A stretch of 64,000 bases of DNA from an uncultured Phocaeicola sp. (GTDB lineage Bacteria > Bacteroidota > Bacteroidia > Bacteroidales > Bacteroidaceae), in the NCBI GenBank assembly GCA_947581855.1, contig CANPVZ010000014.1, forward strand, positions 1 through 64,000, given 5' to 3'. A program made the translations under genes and the position numbers. The notes below the pieces were generated by a model. That model ran no database searches, was not told the DNA's origin, and worked only from the letters and a program-made list of their open reading frames with translations. The stretch's first letter is position 1, and every line of letters starts with the position of its first letter. Below, one piece after another: positions 16,615 through 25,625 of the stretch.

Positions 16615-17027
16615 GGGATATTCAGTAAATGTCCCTAAAAACGGAGAATCCGGTGTAGGCCTTCAGCACCATAAGGGCTATCTTTGCTGAAGGAGTGAAA
16701 CAACTCCTGCGACCCGACCGCTGCTGCCACAAGCCGACCCCTGCCGCTATACCGGCGAACGGAAACACGGAGTGAAGACGCCCAAGTTCGCTCTCCTTAA
16801 AACTTTTGCGGTATTTTTCAACAATATCGAACTCTGTAAAGCCCAAAGTAGGGTGAATTTCTGAAATATTTTGTATCTTCGCCATATCTTAGTTCTGGTA
16901 TTTCCCCCGTTTTGGCTGACAAACCTTATTTTTGGGGCAATATCTAAAGATACAAAAAAGCCAATTAATTCGCAATACTTTGAGCTTGAATTAGTTGGCT
17001 AATTTTATAGTATTTCCTGAATATCCC
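16615..17027 (-). mobile_element. internally deleted insertion sequence with both ends
   Basis: GGGATATTCAG at 16615 and CTGAATATCCC ending at 17027 form inverted terminal repeats. Between them is only the first part of a transposase (read on the minus strand) and about 140 bp of leader. The leader contains a hairpin (AGCCAATTAATTC...GAATTAGTTGGCT) and a TATCTTTAG box. The same leader end recurs at 35179-35276. No target duplication is seen. Confidence 0.7.
16622..16885 (-). pseudogene. 5' fragment of an IS transposase
   Basis: 87 codons starting MAKIQNISEIHPTLGFTEF, then a KYRKSFKESELGRLHSVFPF segment. I recall this as the N-terminus of a Bacteroidales transposase. The rest is scrambled or deleted: after SAKIALMVLKAYTGFS the catalytic domain is absent. 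The IS family is not assigned with confidence. Confidence 0.7.
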
Positions 17028-17314
17028 TTGACAAAGGGTTCTTTTTCCAGTAGCATTCCTTTTACATCGGTAAACTTTAGTGTGTAAGCCCCTTCTTCGA
17101 GAGAGCTGATATCCGGTTATTCGATCTTGACAAAGGGTTCTTTTTCCAGTAGCATTCCTTTTGCATCGGTAAACTTTAGTGTATAAGCCCCTTCTTCGAG
17201 AGAGCTGATATCCGGTTATTCGACCTTGACAAAGGGTTCTTTTTCCAGTAGCATTCCTTTTGCATCGGTAAACTTTAGTGTGTAAGCCCCTTCTTCGAGA
17301 GAGCTGATATCCAG
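17028..17314 (-). repeat. 99-bp tandem duplication of the 3' end of the GHL10 gene
   Basis: Three copies in period 99: the gene's own last 33 codons (17216-17314), a second full unit (17117-17215) and a third of 89 bp (17028-17116) cut by the IS end. Each full unit ends with a TAA stop. The frame is kept, so each unit encodes the same tail (LDISSLEEGAYTLKFTDAKG...) apart from a Leu-to-Pro change at its first codon. Confidence 0.9.
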
Positions 17315-18964
17315 TTTCCGTTGGTAAGGTTGCTTAAGTAGCTCTCTGCCATACGCATCGGTTACAATCAGATAGCGCGCTTCCGGTATTTCTTTCACAG
17401 ACAAAAGATGACTGTTTGTGACGGATTGGCTTCCTTCCGGCTGACCGTTATCTTGCGGACTACGACTCTCGTTACCGTAGCAATCTACCGCAGTAACGGC
17501 GAAATAGAGTTTCTTCCCTTGCTCTGCGTCTGTCACATAACATGTATCTCTCAAATTGGTAGCTATAAGGTTTTGCGGCAAATCGGTGTTTACAGGTTCC
17601 GTTGTGGAAGCGTAGACATGGTAACGTATACCCGTATCCTTGGCGGAACGTGCCGAATGATCGTACGAAGCATTCCATGATACGGTAATCTTTCCATTTT
17701 CTTTTCTTACGGTAAGGTTGGCCGGATGGGTGGGCGGGATGCTGTCCTGCCATTTCATGGGCTGAACCAATGCGGGATAGGGGTAAGCGTCCCGTTTGAT
17801 TACATCGAATACTCCGGAACAATTCTTCAACAGAAAGCGTGCCCGGAAGTATGCCTGCCCGGGAACACCGGCGCTACGGGTAAAGTAAATTTGCTGTTCT
17901 ATATCGCTGAGCGGCCAGTTGGCTTCCTCTAAAAAGTAAACGCCCAAGCCCGGAACAACCGTCCTTCCGTTGCAATTCTCTTGCCAATCCAGTACAAACG
18001 GATAAAAGTTCTCTTCCCTAAAATAAACCATCGGGCATACAATGTCGTGAATCCCTTCTTTCAACCACGACCGCGCATCTTGGAATACGGTGTGGTAAGC
18101 GTTCCACCCGCGTGACGGATAACGGTTCGTATCTTTATACTTCCCGAGCGGAGAACTGCCTACCTTTATGTAAGGTTTGATTTCTTTGATACCCTTATAT
18201 ATATAACGCACCATTTCGGTGATATTATCTCGGCGCCATTGTGCCAGACTCCGCCCTTTTCCGTATTTGCGGAACGTGCTTTGGTCGGGAATGCGTGTCC
18301 GTCCGTCAGGATAACGGATATAGTCGAAATTGACCCCGTCCAGATCGTAACGGGTAACCATTTCCTTCACAATGGAGAACAGATACTCTTTTGCTTCCGG
18401 ATGTCCGGGATTCAGATACCAAAATCCCCGATAGTGCATGCAGATTGAAGGCTTTTTCCGTGCGATAGATGTTTTTCCCTGATTCTTTATATGCTTGTCG
18501 CTGCCTAACGGGACGGCTACTACCCATGCGTGGCATTCCATACCTCGTTTGTGGCACTCTTCTATAACAAATGCAAGAGGATCATATCCCGGGTTTTTAC
18601 CGCAAGTGCCGGTCAAAGCGTCACTGAACGGTTCTATATCCGACGGATAAATGACATCTCCCCGTATGCGCGTTTGCATAAGTATCGTATTGAAATTGGC
18701 CGCTTTAAACTCGTCCAGTTGTTTGCATATTTCTTTTTTCTGTTGGGCAATGCTGGTAGGAGATAGCGCATACGTTTCGGGCCAGTCGAGGTTACCTAAA
18801 ACCGTAATCCACACCGCCCGTGTCTCATATTTGGGCTGTTGGAATGCTTTGGACAGGGAAAAAGAAACAGGCTCTTGCGCCTGAAGTGGAGAAAACAAAC
18901 AAAGAAGCAATAGAAAAAGAATCGTTTGGTTTAAAAACTTACGGTGTATAGTAATGATAGACAT
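17216..18964 (-). CDS. GHL10 (DUF187) glycoside-hydrolase-like protein with FN3 and sorting-type tail
   Basis: A 582-residue secreted protein. The signal peptide (about residues 1-30) ends SPLQAQ. A GHL10 TIM-barrel (about 45-390) has ETRAVWITVLGNLDWP, NTILMQTRIRGDVIYPS, GMECHAWVVAVP and YDLDGVNFDYIRYPD. A fibronectin-III-like domain (about 410-510) follows. The last 60 residues (VTDAYGRELLKQ...LDISSLEEGAYTLKF) look like a type A C-terminal sorting domain of the type IX secretion system. The substrate is probably a glycan; some family members have been linked to peptidoglycan. The start MSIITIHRKF was chosen because it begins the signal peptide; the frame is open to 19099. Confidence 0.85.
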   Translation of the reverse strand: MSIITIHRKFLNQTILFLLLLCLFSPLQAQEPVSFSLSKAFQQPKYETRAVWITVLGNLDWPETYALSPTSIAQQKKEICKQLDEFKAANFNTILMQTRIRGDVIYPSDIEPFSDALTGTCGKNPGYDPLAFVIEECHKRGMECHAWVVAVPLGSDKHIKNQGKTSIARKKPSICMHYRGFWYLNPGHPEAKEYLFSIVKEMVTRYDLDGVNFDYIRYPDGRTRIPDQSTFRKYGKGRSLAQWRRDNITEMVRYIYKGIKEIKPYIKVGSSPLGKYKDTNRYPSRGWNAYHTVFQDARSWLKEGIHDIVCPMVYFREENFYPFVLDWQENCNGRTVVPGLGVYFLEEANWPLSDIEQQIYFTRSAGVPGQAYFRARFLLKNCSGVFDVIKRDAYPYPALVQPMKWQDSIPPTHPANLTVRKENGKITVSWNASYDHSARSAKDTGIRYHVYASTTEPVNTDLPQNLIATNLRDTCYVTDAEQGKKLYFAVTAVDCYGNESRSPQDNGQPEGSQSVTNSHLLSVKEIPEARYLIVTDAYGRELLKQPYQRKLDISSLEEGAYTLKFTDAKGMLLEKEPFVKVE

Positions 18965-19195
18965 TTCTCTTATTTTTTTCTGCAAATGTACATGATAATT
19001 TCTGAATCTCCTACTTGGTAATAGAAATGTAGTAATGCTTTTAGTATCATTTATAAAACGTAGTGTATATTCTATGAAGAACCCTACACAAGAATCCACG
19101 AATCAGCTTTCGGTAAAAGAAAGAAAATGGTTCCGGTTTGGAAGGATTATACATTTTTTCATCAAGTATATGTAGAAAGTTTTTGGCGGATATCG

Positions 19196-19223
19196 TTTGT
19201 ATTCTTATAAATTGTTACTTTTG
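19196..19223 (+). promoter_or_regulatory. probable promoter of cstA
   Basis: TTTG at 19196-19199 and TACTTTTG at 19216-19223. The 16-nt spacing is shorter than usual, so the -7 element is the stronger part. The ATG follows 22 bp later. Confidence 0.5.
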
Positions 19224-19245
19224 CGGCACGAAAAACAACAATATT

Positions 19246-20700
19246 ATGATTACATTTACTTTAGCTCTTCTTTTTTTGATAGGGGGATATTTTATTTACG
19301 GCCGTTATGTGGAACGCATTTTTCAACCGGATGTTAATCGGAAGACTCCGGCTTTAACGAAAGCGGACGGAGTGGATTATTTAGTGCTTCCGAATTGGAA
19401 AATCTTTATGATTCAATTCCTTAATATTGCTGGGTTGGGACCTATATTCGGGGCCATTATGGGAGCGCAGTTCGGTACGGCTTCTTATATGTGGATTGTA
19501 TTCGGAACTATTTTTGCCGGAGCCGTCCATGATTTCTTTAGTGGAGCGCTTTCTCTGCGGCACGATGGAGAAAGCTTGCCGGAGTTGATTGGACGTTATT
19601 TGGGAAAGCGTACCCGCAAAGTGATGACGGTATTCTCCGTTGTGTTGATGGTGTTGGTGGGCGCTGTTTTTATTTCCGGTCCGTCTGAGTTATTGGCAGG
19701 TATGACGCCTGTATGGATGAATGCCTATGTATGGATGATTATCATATTTCTTTACTATATATTAGCCACACTTTGTCCGATTGATAAAATCATAGGAAGA
19801 GTCTATCCTTTATTTGCCATCGCATTGTTGTTCATGGCTTTGGGCTTGTTGGTGGCTTTGTTCGTCAATAGGCCGGATTTGCCTGAAATGTGGGAGAGTT
19901 TCGGAACGAAATATGAAAGCAGTCCTATTTTCCCGATGATGTTTATTTCCATTGCCTGCGGGGCAATCAGTGGTTTCCATGCCACCCAGTCGCCCTTGAT
20001 GGCTCGTTGTATGAAGAATGAAAAACAATGCCGTCCTATTTTTTACGGAGCCATGGTGACGGAAGGTATCGTTGCTTTGATTTGGGCTGCGGTAGCCACC
20101 TATTTTTTTGGTAAATACGGAACCGAATTTGTGGATGAGAATGGTACGAAAGTAACCAATGTGGCTTCGTATGTGGCTACTCACATCTCCGTAGAGTGGC
20201 TGGGCACATTCGGCAGTATACTGGCTTTGTTGGGTATTGTGGCGGCGCCTATTACGAGTGGAGATACGGCGTTGCGTTCTGCCCGCCTGATGGTAGCCGA
20301 TTTCCTGCATTTGGAACAGCAGGGAGTAGCTAAACGTTTGATGATATGTCTTCCGCTGTTTTTGGTGACTGCCGGAATCTTATGTTATAGCCTGGCCGAT
20401 GCGGAAGGATTCAAGGTTATATGGCGATACTTCGCTTGGTGCAACCAGACCCTTTCGGTATTTACTTTATGGGCCATAACCGTGTATCTGGTGTATGTTA
20501 AAAAGAATTATTTTATCACATTACTTCCTGCTTTATTTATGACATGCGTTTGTTCTACCTATATTTGCATTGCCGGCGAAGGATTTGCCCTGCCTTCCGT
20601 TGCAGCCTATGTAATAGGTGGAGGGTGCTCGTTGCTGGCTTTGGTGTTGTTTATAGTGTGGTATAATAAAAGAGGAAAATCTACATATGAGAAAATATAG
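19246..20700 (+). CDS. cstA: CstA-family carbon starvation (peptide/pyruvate) transporter
   Basis: A 484-residue inner-membrane protein with about 12-13 hydrophobic segments. The family signature is clear: GGYFIYGRYVERIF, NIAGLGPIFGAIMGAQFG, GAVHDFFSGALSLRHDGESLPELIGRYLG, and GFHATQSPLMARC. CstA proteins take up peptides or pyruvate when carbon is short. E. coli CstA is about 700 residues; this is the short form. The start at 19246 follows the promoter; the open frame to 19138 is upstream of it. It overlaps the next small gene by 14 bp. Confidence 0.92.
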   Translation: MITFTLALLFLIGGYFIYGRYVERIFQPDVNRKTPALTKADGVDYLVLPNWKIFMIQFLNIAGLGPIFGAIMGAQFGTASYMWIVFGTIFAGAVHDFFSGALSLRHDGESLPELIGRYLGKRTRKVMTVFSVVLMVLVGAVFISGPSELLAGMTPVWMNAYVWMIIIFLYYILATLCPIDKIIGRVYPLFAIALLFMALGLLVALFVNRPDLPEMWESFGTKYESSPIFPMMFISIACGAISGFHATQSPLMARCMKNEKQCRPIFYGAMVTEGIVALIWAAVATYFFGKYGTEFVDENGTKVTNVASYVATHISVEWLGTFGSILALLGIVAAPITSGDTALRSARLMVADFLHLEQQGVAKRLMICLPLFLVTAGILCYSLADAEGFKVIWRYFAWCNQTLSVFTLWAITVYLVYVKKNYFITLLPALFMTCVCSTYICIAGEGFALPSVAAYVIGGGCSLLALVLFIVWYNKRGKSTYEKI

Positions 20701-20920
20701 ACGTTCTGTTTGGTTGCCTTTGTTGCTGTTCCTTTATACTACGGGGATGGCTGTTTACTTTCTTCCGCGCAATACGGAAATCAGTGATACCGAGAAGTAT
20801 TGTACTATCGGCTTGTCGTATGTAATCATTGGCATTCTCTGGTTTTTGCTCCGTAAGAAAGAGCGGTTGGCCCGGAAACGGGAAGAGGATTTGAAGAAGC
20901 CGGAAAACCATACGACGTAG
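20687..20920 (+). CDS. small two-helix membrane protein next to CstA
   Basis: 77 residues. A first hydrophobic segment (about 9-26, WLPLLLFLYTTGMAVYF), a short loop with DTEKY, a second segment (about 41-56, IGLSYVIIGILWFLL) and a highly charged tail (RKKERLARKREEDLKKPE). No family is recognised. The overlap with the end of cstA implies translational coupling, so it may be a small accessory subunit of the transporter, much as some carriers have small partner proteins. That role is inference. Confidence 0.65.
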   Translation: MRKYRRSVWLPLLLFLYTTGMAVYFLPRNTEISDTEKYCTIGLSYVIIGILWFLLRKKERLARKREEDLKKPENHTT

Positions 20921-20983
20921 AAGACAAAGAACCTCTTATCTGCATACAGACTCAAAGGATAAAAGCCGGCTAACGGTTTCGAA

Positions 20984-21081
20984 AGCAGGGAATAAAATGA
21001 AAGTTATTCAGTTGAACATTGTGTTCTATTTTTTAGAGGATGTGTTTTCTACTGAAATGTTCTTTTATTCCTTGTTCTGCT
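20984..21081. other. long imperfect inverted repeat before the esterase gene
   Basis: AGCAGGGAATAAAA (20984-20997) can pair with TTTTATTCC...CTGCT near 21063-21082, and GAACATT pairs with AATGTTC inside it. It may end the cstA transcript or form the 5' leader of the next gene. Confidence 0.4.
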
Positions 21082-21117
21082 AAGAGCATGTTGAGATTGA
21101 ATAAATAACTTATTATT

Positions 21118-22419
21118 ATGAAAAACATATTCGTTCTATTACTACTTGTTTTAGGGGAATTTCATGTCGCTTCGGCACAGATAACGAAAGCGCCCCGTGC
21201 TTATTTTGATTATTTGGTTACTACCACCCATCCCGACCGTTGTTATCACACGGGTGAAGAAGCCGCTGTACGTATATTGGGCTTTGCCGGTGGCCTGCCT
21301 CTTGATAGTGTACAGGTTACGTTCGAAGCCGGTAACGATATGTTTCCTGCGGATAAAAAAGGTGTGGCGCTCTTTCGTAACGGAGAGGCAATCGTTCCTT
21401 TCGGAACCATGCAAGACCCCGGATTCCGGTATTGTAATATCCGTTTTTCGTTTAATGGAGAGAACTATAAGGAAACGTTGAAAGTTGCTTTCTCCCCCGA
21501 AAAGATCCAAAGTATAGCGGAAATGCCTGAGGATTTCCTGAAGTTCTGGACCAAAGCTATGAAACAGGCAGCCAAAGTCCCGATGGATGTTGAGATCACT
21601 CCGTTGCCGGACTTGTCAACAGAGAAGGTCGAAGTATCACTTGTAAAGTTACCCTGTTCCAAGAAGGGCCGCTATATATACGGTTATCTGTCCAAGCCCC
21701 GTGCGGAGGGTAAATATCCGGTGTTGATGGTTCCTCCCGGTGCGGGTGTGAAACGTACATCTTCCATGTCCTCGTATGCAGAAGAAGGGTTTATTACACT
21801 TGCTATAGAAATTCACGGAATCTCTCCTTTGGTGTCCGATGAAGAGATGAAAACGAAACAGGCGCAACTCGGAGATTACATGTATATGGGCATGGCCGAC
21901 CGGGACTCTTATTATTATAAAGATGTTTATCTGGGATGTGTACGGGCAGTAGATTATCTCTGTTCCCTGCCGGAATTCGATGGAAAGAATGTAGGAGTGT
22001 GCGGTGGCAGTCAAGGCGGTGCTTTAAGTATTGTCACAGCCGCATTGAATAAGCGGGTAAACTTTGTGGCAGCTTTTTATCCTGCGTTATGCGATTTACC
22101 GGGCTTTTTGAAAGGGCGCGCCGGAGGTTGGCCCCGCTTGTTTGTTCCCGGAAAGGAGCAAAAGCAGACTGTGGATGCGGCGATTGCCTGTCAAACACTA
22201 TCTTACTACGATGTGGTGAATTTTGCCCGTACGCTGTCTATTCCCGGTTTTTATTCTTTTGGTTACAATGATAATACTTGTCCTCCGACTTCGGTTCAGG
22301 CAGCCATCAATGCCGTTACAGCTCCTAAGGTCGTGGTAATTACACCCACCTCTTCACACTGGCGCTTTCCGGAAAGCAACCGCAAGTCCATTGAATGGAT
22401 GAAAACGCAGTTACGGTAA
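21118..22419 (+). CDS. secreted CE7-type (acetyl xylan esterase/cephalosporin deacetylase) hydrolase
   Basis: A 433-residue protein with a signal peptide (cleavage near residue 20, VASA-QITK), an N-terminal beta-sandwich-like part (to about 130), and an alpha/beta-hydrolase domain of the AXE1 family. The nucleophile elbow is GGSQGGALS near residue 301. The acid residue is in GYNDNTCPPTS. The histidine is in SSHWRFPES near the C-terminus. It should remove acetyl groups from xylan fragments or similar sugars in the periplasm. No other carbohydrate-degrading genes sit beside it. Confidence 0.82.
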   Translation: MKNIFVLLLLVLGEFHVASAQITKAPRAYFDYLVTTTHPDRCYHTGEEAAVRILGFAGGLPLDSVQVTFEAGNDMFPADKKGVALFRNGEAIVPFGTMQDPGFRYCNIRFSFNGENYKETLKVAFSPEKIQSIAEMPEDFLKFWTKAMKQAAKVPMDVEITPLPDLSTEKVEVSLVKLPCSKKGRYIYGYLSKPRAEGKYPVLMVPPGAGVKRTSSMSSYAEEGFITLAIEIHGISPLVSDEEMKTKQAQLGDYMYMGMADRDSYYYKDVYLGCVRAVDYLCSLPEFDGKNVGVCGGSQGGALSIVTAALNKRVNFVAAFYPALCDLPGFLKGRAGGWPRLFVPGKEQKQTVDAAIACQTLSYYDVVNFARTLSIPGFYSFGYNDNTCPPTSVQAAINAVTAPKVVVITPTSSHWRFPESNRKSIEWMKTQLR

Positions 22420-22510
22420 AGAATTTATAAGATGTGGGCCGCTCCTCAGAACCGTTTTCTTTTGAGCGTTAAACACGCTACTTTTTTGAGCTTAAACACA
22501 GATATCGGGG

Positions 22511-22654
22511 GTGTGTCAAAACTAAAATAGTATATCAATTTGTCATCCCGGTAGTGAAGGATCTGAAAATATTCACTAGTGCTTTACAGATTCTTCGCTT
22601 TGCTCCCTTAGAATGACATACTATATGATAACTTTATCGGAGTTTTGACACAAC
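22511..22654. repeat. 144-bp palindromic repeat element
   Basis: The ends GTGTGTCAAAACT (22511-22523) and AGTTTTGACACAAC (22641-22654) are inverted. A second inner pair (TGTCATCC / GAATGACA) surrounds a middle with GATTCTTCGCTTTGCTCCC. It looks like a non-coding palindromic intergenic element and is not related to the MITE-like family. Confidence 0.65.
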
Positions 22655-22754
22655 CTCCTTTCTGTAAGGGGAGGATTCCTTGCAAAGCAGATGTTTCCTT
22701 GTAAAGCAGATGTTTCGCGCAAGAAAAAACTTCCCCGTTTTTTTGTAGGCTGAA

Positions 22755-22892
22755 TGTTGCAAACGCCACAAACGCCACAAACGCCACAAACGCCACAATA
22801 CTACAAACGCCACAATACTACAAACACCACAACGCTATAAATGCCACAATACTACAAATGTTGTGAATGTTGCAATGTTGCAAATGTTGCAG
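22755..22892. repeat. 9-bp minisatellite
   Basis: Units of ACAAACGCC and close variants (AATACTAC, GTTGCAAAT) are repeated through this stretch. The same motif, in either orientation, is attached to each of the larger repeats that follow, at 23500-23580, 24430-24490 and 24680-24745. Confidence 0.85.
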
Positions 22893-23640
22893 CCTCTTTT
22901 TTCCTCACACACGCGTACGCGCGCGAGGCGATAAAATCTTCTTTCTGCCCGCTGAAGTAGTTCAACTTTGATAAGTCGCCATAAAAATGAGGGGTATTAC
23001 GCACCGACACTTCCAAAAGATTAAACATGTTCGCTTAAGACTCGCCCAAATAGTATGTGATAAATTTTACTTGATGGGAAAGTTGCAATGTTGTAAATGT
23101 TGCAGTCTCTTTTTTCCTCACACACGCGTACGCGCGAGGCGATAAAATCTTCTTTCTGCCCGTTGAAGTAGTTCAACTTTGATAAGTCGCCATAAAAATG
23201 AGGGGTATTACGCACCGACACTTTCAAAAGATTAAACATGTTCGCTTAAGACTCGCCCAAATAGTATGTGATAAATTTTACTTGATGGGAAAGTTGCAAA
23301 TGTTGCAGCCTCTTTTTTCCTCACACACGCGTACGCGCGCGAGGCGATAACATCTTCTTTCTGCTCGTTGGAGTAGTTCAACTTTGATAAGTCGCCATAA
23401 AAATGAGGGGTGCTACGGCACTGACTCTACTCCAGAATTAAACATGTCCGCTTCCGACTCGCCCAGTAGTACGTGATGATTTTCATTTGATGGGAAAGTT
23501 GCAATGTTGCAAACGCCACAACGCTACAAACGCCACAACACTACAAATGTTGTGAATGTTGCAATGTTGCAAATGTTGCAGTCTCTTTTTTCCTCACACA
23601 CGCGTACGCGCGCGAGGAGGATAAGAAAATTCCTTAGCCG
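22893..23640 (+). repeat. direct array of about 200-bp repeats, three full and one partial
   Basis: The core CCTCACACACGCGTACGCGC occurs at 22903, 23116, 23319 and 23592. Each full unit carries, in the same order, a segment starting AGTAGTTCAACTTTGATAAG, then a segment containing AAACATGT and CGCCCA, then TTGATGGGAAAGTTGCAA. Read on the minus strand the units hold a broken frame with the phrase HFYGDLSKLNY, so they may descend from one protein gene. No intact gene remains. Confidence 0.85.
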
Positions 23641-24044
23641 CTGCCTTCGTTGTTCCTCTCTTTCGAATGCTCTCGTTTACCGAAACTGGTCACTAGACAG
23701 AAAGGCATCTATCTAAAAATCAGCCGGTAAAATAGGGTAGGAAAGGGTCTTAGATAAAATGATTAAATTTATGGGCAGTTAGCGTTCAGATAAATAAACA
23801 TTGAGTGAAGAGTTTTAATAAATATCTGGAAAATAATGATTATGATTTCTGGCTTAGCTCTTCGTTTGAGTTTTCTGATACATCGTAAATGCTTTCTACT
23901 ATAAAAGAAATGTTACAGTTGTTCTATGGGGATTTATCTCCCGCTTATATTCGCTTTCCAAGATTAATTTTACCCGTCTGGACTTATAGTCTGATGAGAA
24001 AAGCGACCGAGCTCATCTGAGATTAATAATTCTAGAATATGAAT
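23641..24044. other. about 400 bp with no recognisable feature
   Basis: No open frame of note, no RNA gene and no repeat is seen here. It separates the direct array from copy E of the small element. Confidence 0.5.
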
Positions 24045-24248
24045 CATTAGTCTCCCCTAAAATTTTGATACCCCTATTATTCCGTTAAAGCATAATAGTA
24101 AAAGGGTGATATACAAGCGGCATGATTTTTTGCCTAACGAACTTCACAGTGTAGATAAGTTCAAATCCGTCTATTCAAAATATGCCTATAATCGACAGAT
24201 TATTAATTACATAGAATAGCATATGAGTCTTTTAATGGGACGGCAGTG
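24045..24248 (-). mobile_element. small inverted-repeat element, copy E (MITE-like)
   Basis: On the minus strand it starts CACTGCCGTCCCATTAAAAG and ends near 24045 (TTTTAGGGGAGACTAAT). Its core is closest to copy D. It lies between the direct and inverted arms of the large repeat region. Confidence 0.75.
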
Positions 24249-24251
24249 AAT

Positions 24252-24800
24252 ATGAATATAGAATTATTTACCGAAGCGGATTTCTCCGATATTATTAAAT
24301 TTTTTGGAAGCGTTGGCGCATAGTACTCCTCATTTTTACGGCGACTTATCAAAGTTGAACTACTCCAACGAGCAGAAAGAAGATGTTATCTCCTCGCGCG
24401 CGTACGCGTGTGTGAGGAAAAAAGAGGCTGCAACATTTGCAACATTGCAACATTCGCCATATTTGTAGCGTTGTGGTGTTTGCAATATTACCCTTCTCCA
24501 TCAAGTGAAAATCATCACGTACTACTTGGGTGATTCGTAAGCGGACATGTTTAATTTTGGAGTAAGGTCAGTGCATAGTACTTCTCGTTTTTGAGGCGAC
24601 TTATCAAAGTAGAACTACTCTGACGGGCAGAAAGAGAATGTTATCTCCTCGCGCGCGTACGCGTGTGTGAGGAAAAAAGAGGCTGCAACATTTGCAACAT
24701 TGCAACATTCGCCACATTTGTAGCGTTGTAGCGTTTGCAACTTTACCCTTCCCCATCAAGTGAAAATCATCATGTACTACTTGGGTGAGTGGTAAGTGTA
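24252..24800 (-). repeat. two inverted copies of the 200-bp repeat, with a gene fragment
   Basis: The core appears in reverse (GCGCGTACGCGTGTGTGAGG) ending near 24417 and near 24672, each followed by the 9-bp minisatellite and CATCAAGTGAAAATCATCA. Just before the first copy, on the plus strand, an ATG at 24252 opens 23 codons (MNIELFTEADFSDIIKFFGS...) and stops at 24321. A frame shift then leads to STPHFYGDLSKLNYSNEQKE. This looks like the broken start of the protein from which the repeat was made. Confidence 0.75.
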
Positions 24801-24849
24801 TATGTCGAGGTGGGGTTACGGGTACATGGAGTGTGGCAAGGCTGCGCTT

Positions 24850-24941
24850 GGTTAAGTAACAAACTCGTGTCCGGTTAAGTAATAAGCCTGTACCCAGTCA
24901 AGTAACAAACCTGCGCTCGATTAAGTGACAAGCCTGTGGCT
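24850..24941. repeat. 23-bp tandem repeat, four copies
   Basis: Units start at 24850, 24873, 24896 and 24919, each like GGTTAAGTAACAAACTCGTG plus three bases. Further loose variants (CCTACGGCTTGAGTAA) follow to about 25020. Confidence 0.8.
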
Positions 24942-25051
24942 TGGTGAGCCGTAGGCTTATCACTACATCTAGTGACAGGCCTACGGCTTGAGTAAGAATA
25001 GGCCTACGACTTACCCATGCCGTAAGAAATCGGGAAGCTATCCCGTTTTAG

Positions 25052-25124
25052 ACCCTTCGTTCGTTTGGTTCCTCACCTTCCGTTCCACGGGTAGAAAAGG
25101 CTGGTGAAGCAACGGACGAAGGGT
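25052..25124. other. 73-bp inverted repeat
   Basis: ACCCTTCGTTCGTT (25052-25065) pairs with AACGGACGAAGGGT (25111-25124) with one G-T pair, and CTCACC pairs with GGTGA inside. It could be a terminator-like or recombination structure. No T-run follows directly. Confidence 0.5.
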
Positions 25125-25587
25125 GTATCGTAAAGTAACGTAAAGGAAACAAATCTATCGTAAAACGTCTTTTCCCACAGCGCTACCTTTGACGCAGAAA
25201 TCAGAAGAGAAAGTTGCTTATTCGTTCACCGGGCCCGAACAGGTTTCTTTCTCGATATTTCGGCTTTGCTTGATGTGCCAACTTAGCCCGATGTACCTGC
25301 CGGATTCGAAACGGCCGTTTCCGGTACCCGCCGTAGCTGTTGAAAGTGGGGAGGCTACAGAAATTCGGTTGGCAATCGGCTTGGGGAATTATCTGTTTTT
25401 ATAGCAATTAGTCTGAAGCTGTTTAAGGGTATTCGTTGGAGAGTTGAGAACCATAAACTTTGTTCTGAGATATCCTGAACTTGTAGGTTCGCTAGTCACT
25501 TTGCTAATGCATGCTTCAGAGAAAAGGAGGTATAGGTCTATTTTGTAGGCAATATCATTTGTTCTTCCGAAAGAATTCGGACAAAAA
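25125..25587. other. about 460 bp without a supported gene
   Basis: One frame of 71 codons (25189-25404, TTG start) has no ribosome-binding site, no recognisable motif and an odd composition, so it is not called. Nothing else is seen. Confidence 0.5.
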
Positions 25588-25619
25588 TTTGGTATATTCC
25601 TTAATACTTCCTACTTTTG
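25588..25619 (+). promoter_or_regulatory. promoter of a possible structured RNA
   Basis: TTTG (25588-25591), 20 nt, TACTTTTG (25612-25619). This matches the consensus well, yet no coding region follows for 380 bp. Confidence 0.6.
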
Positions 25620-25625
25620 TCCTGC

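Noticed and set aside
22893-24800. CRISPR-like or integron-like array in the 200-bp repeat region
   Set aside because: Units are about 200 bp, differ along their length, occur in both orientations, and have no integrase or cas gene nearby.
25189-25404. 71-codon frame as a small gene
   Set aside because: TTG start, no ribosome-binding site, no motif, in a decayed repeat region.
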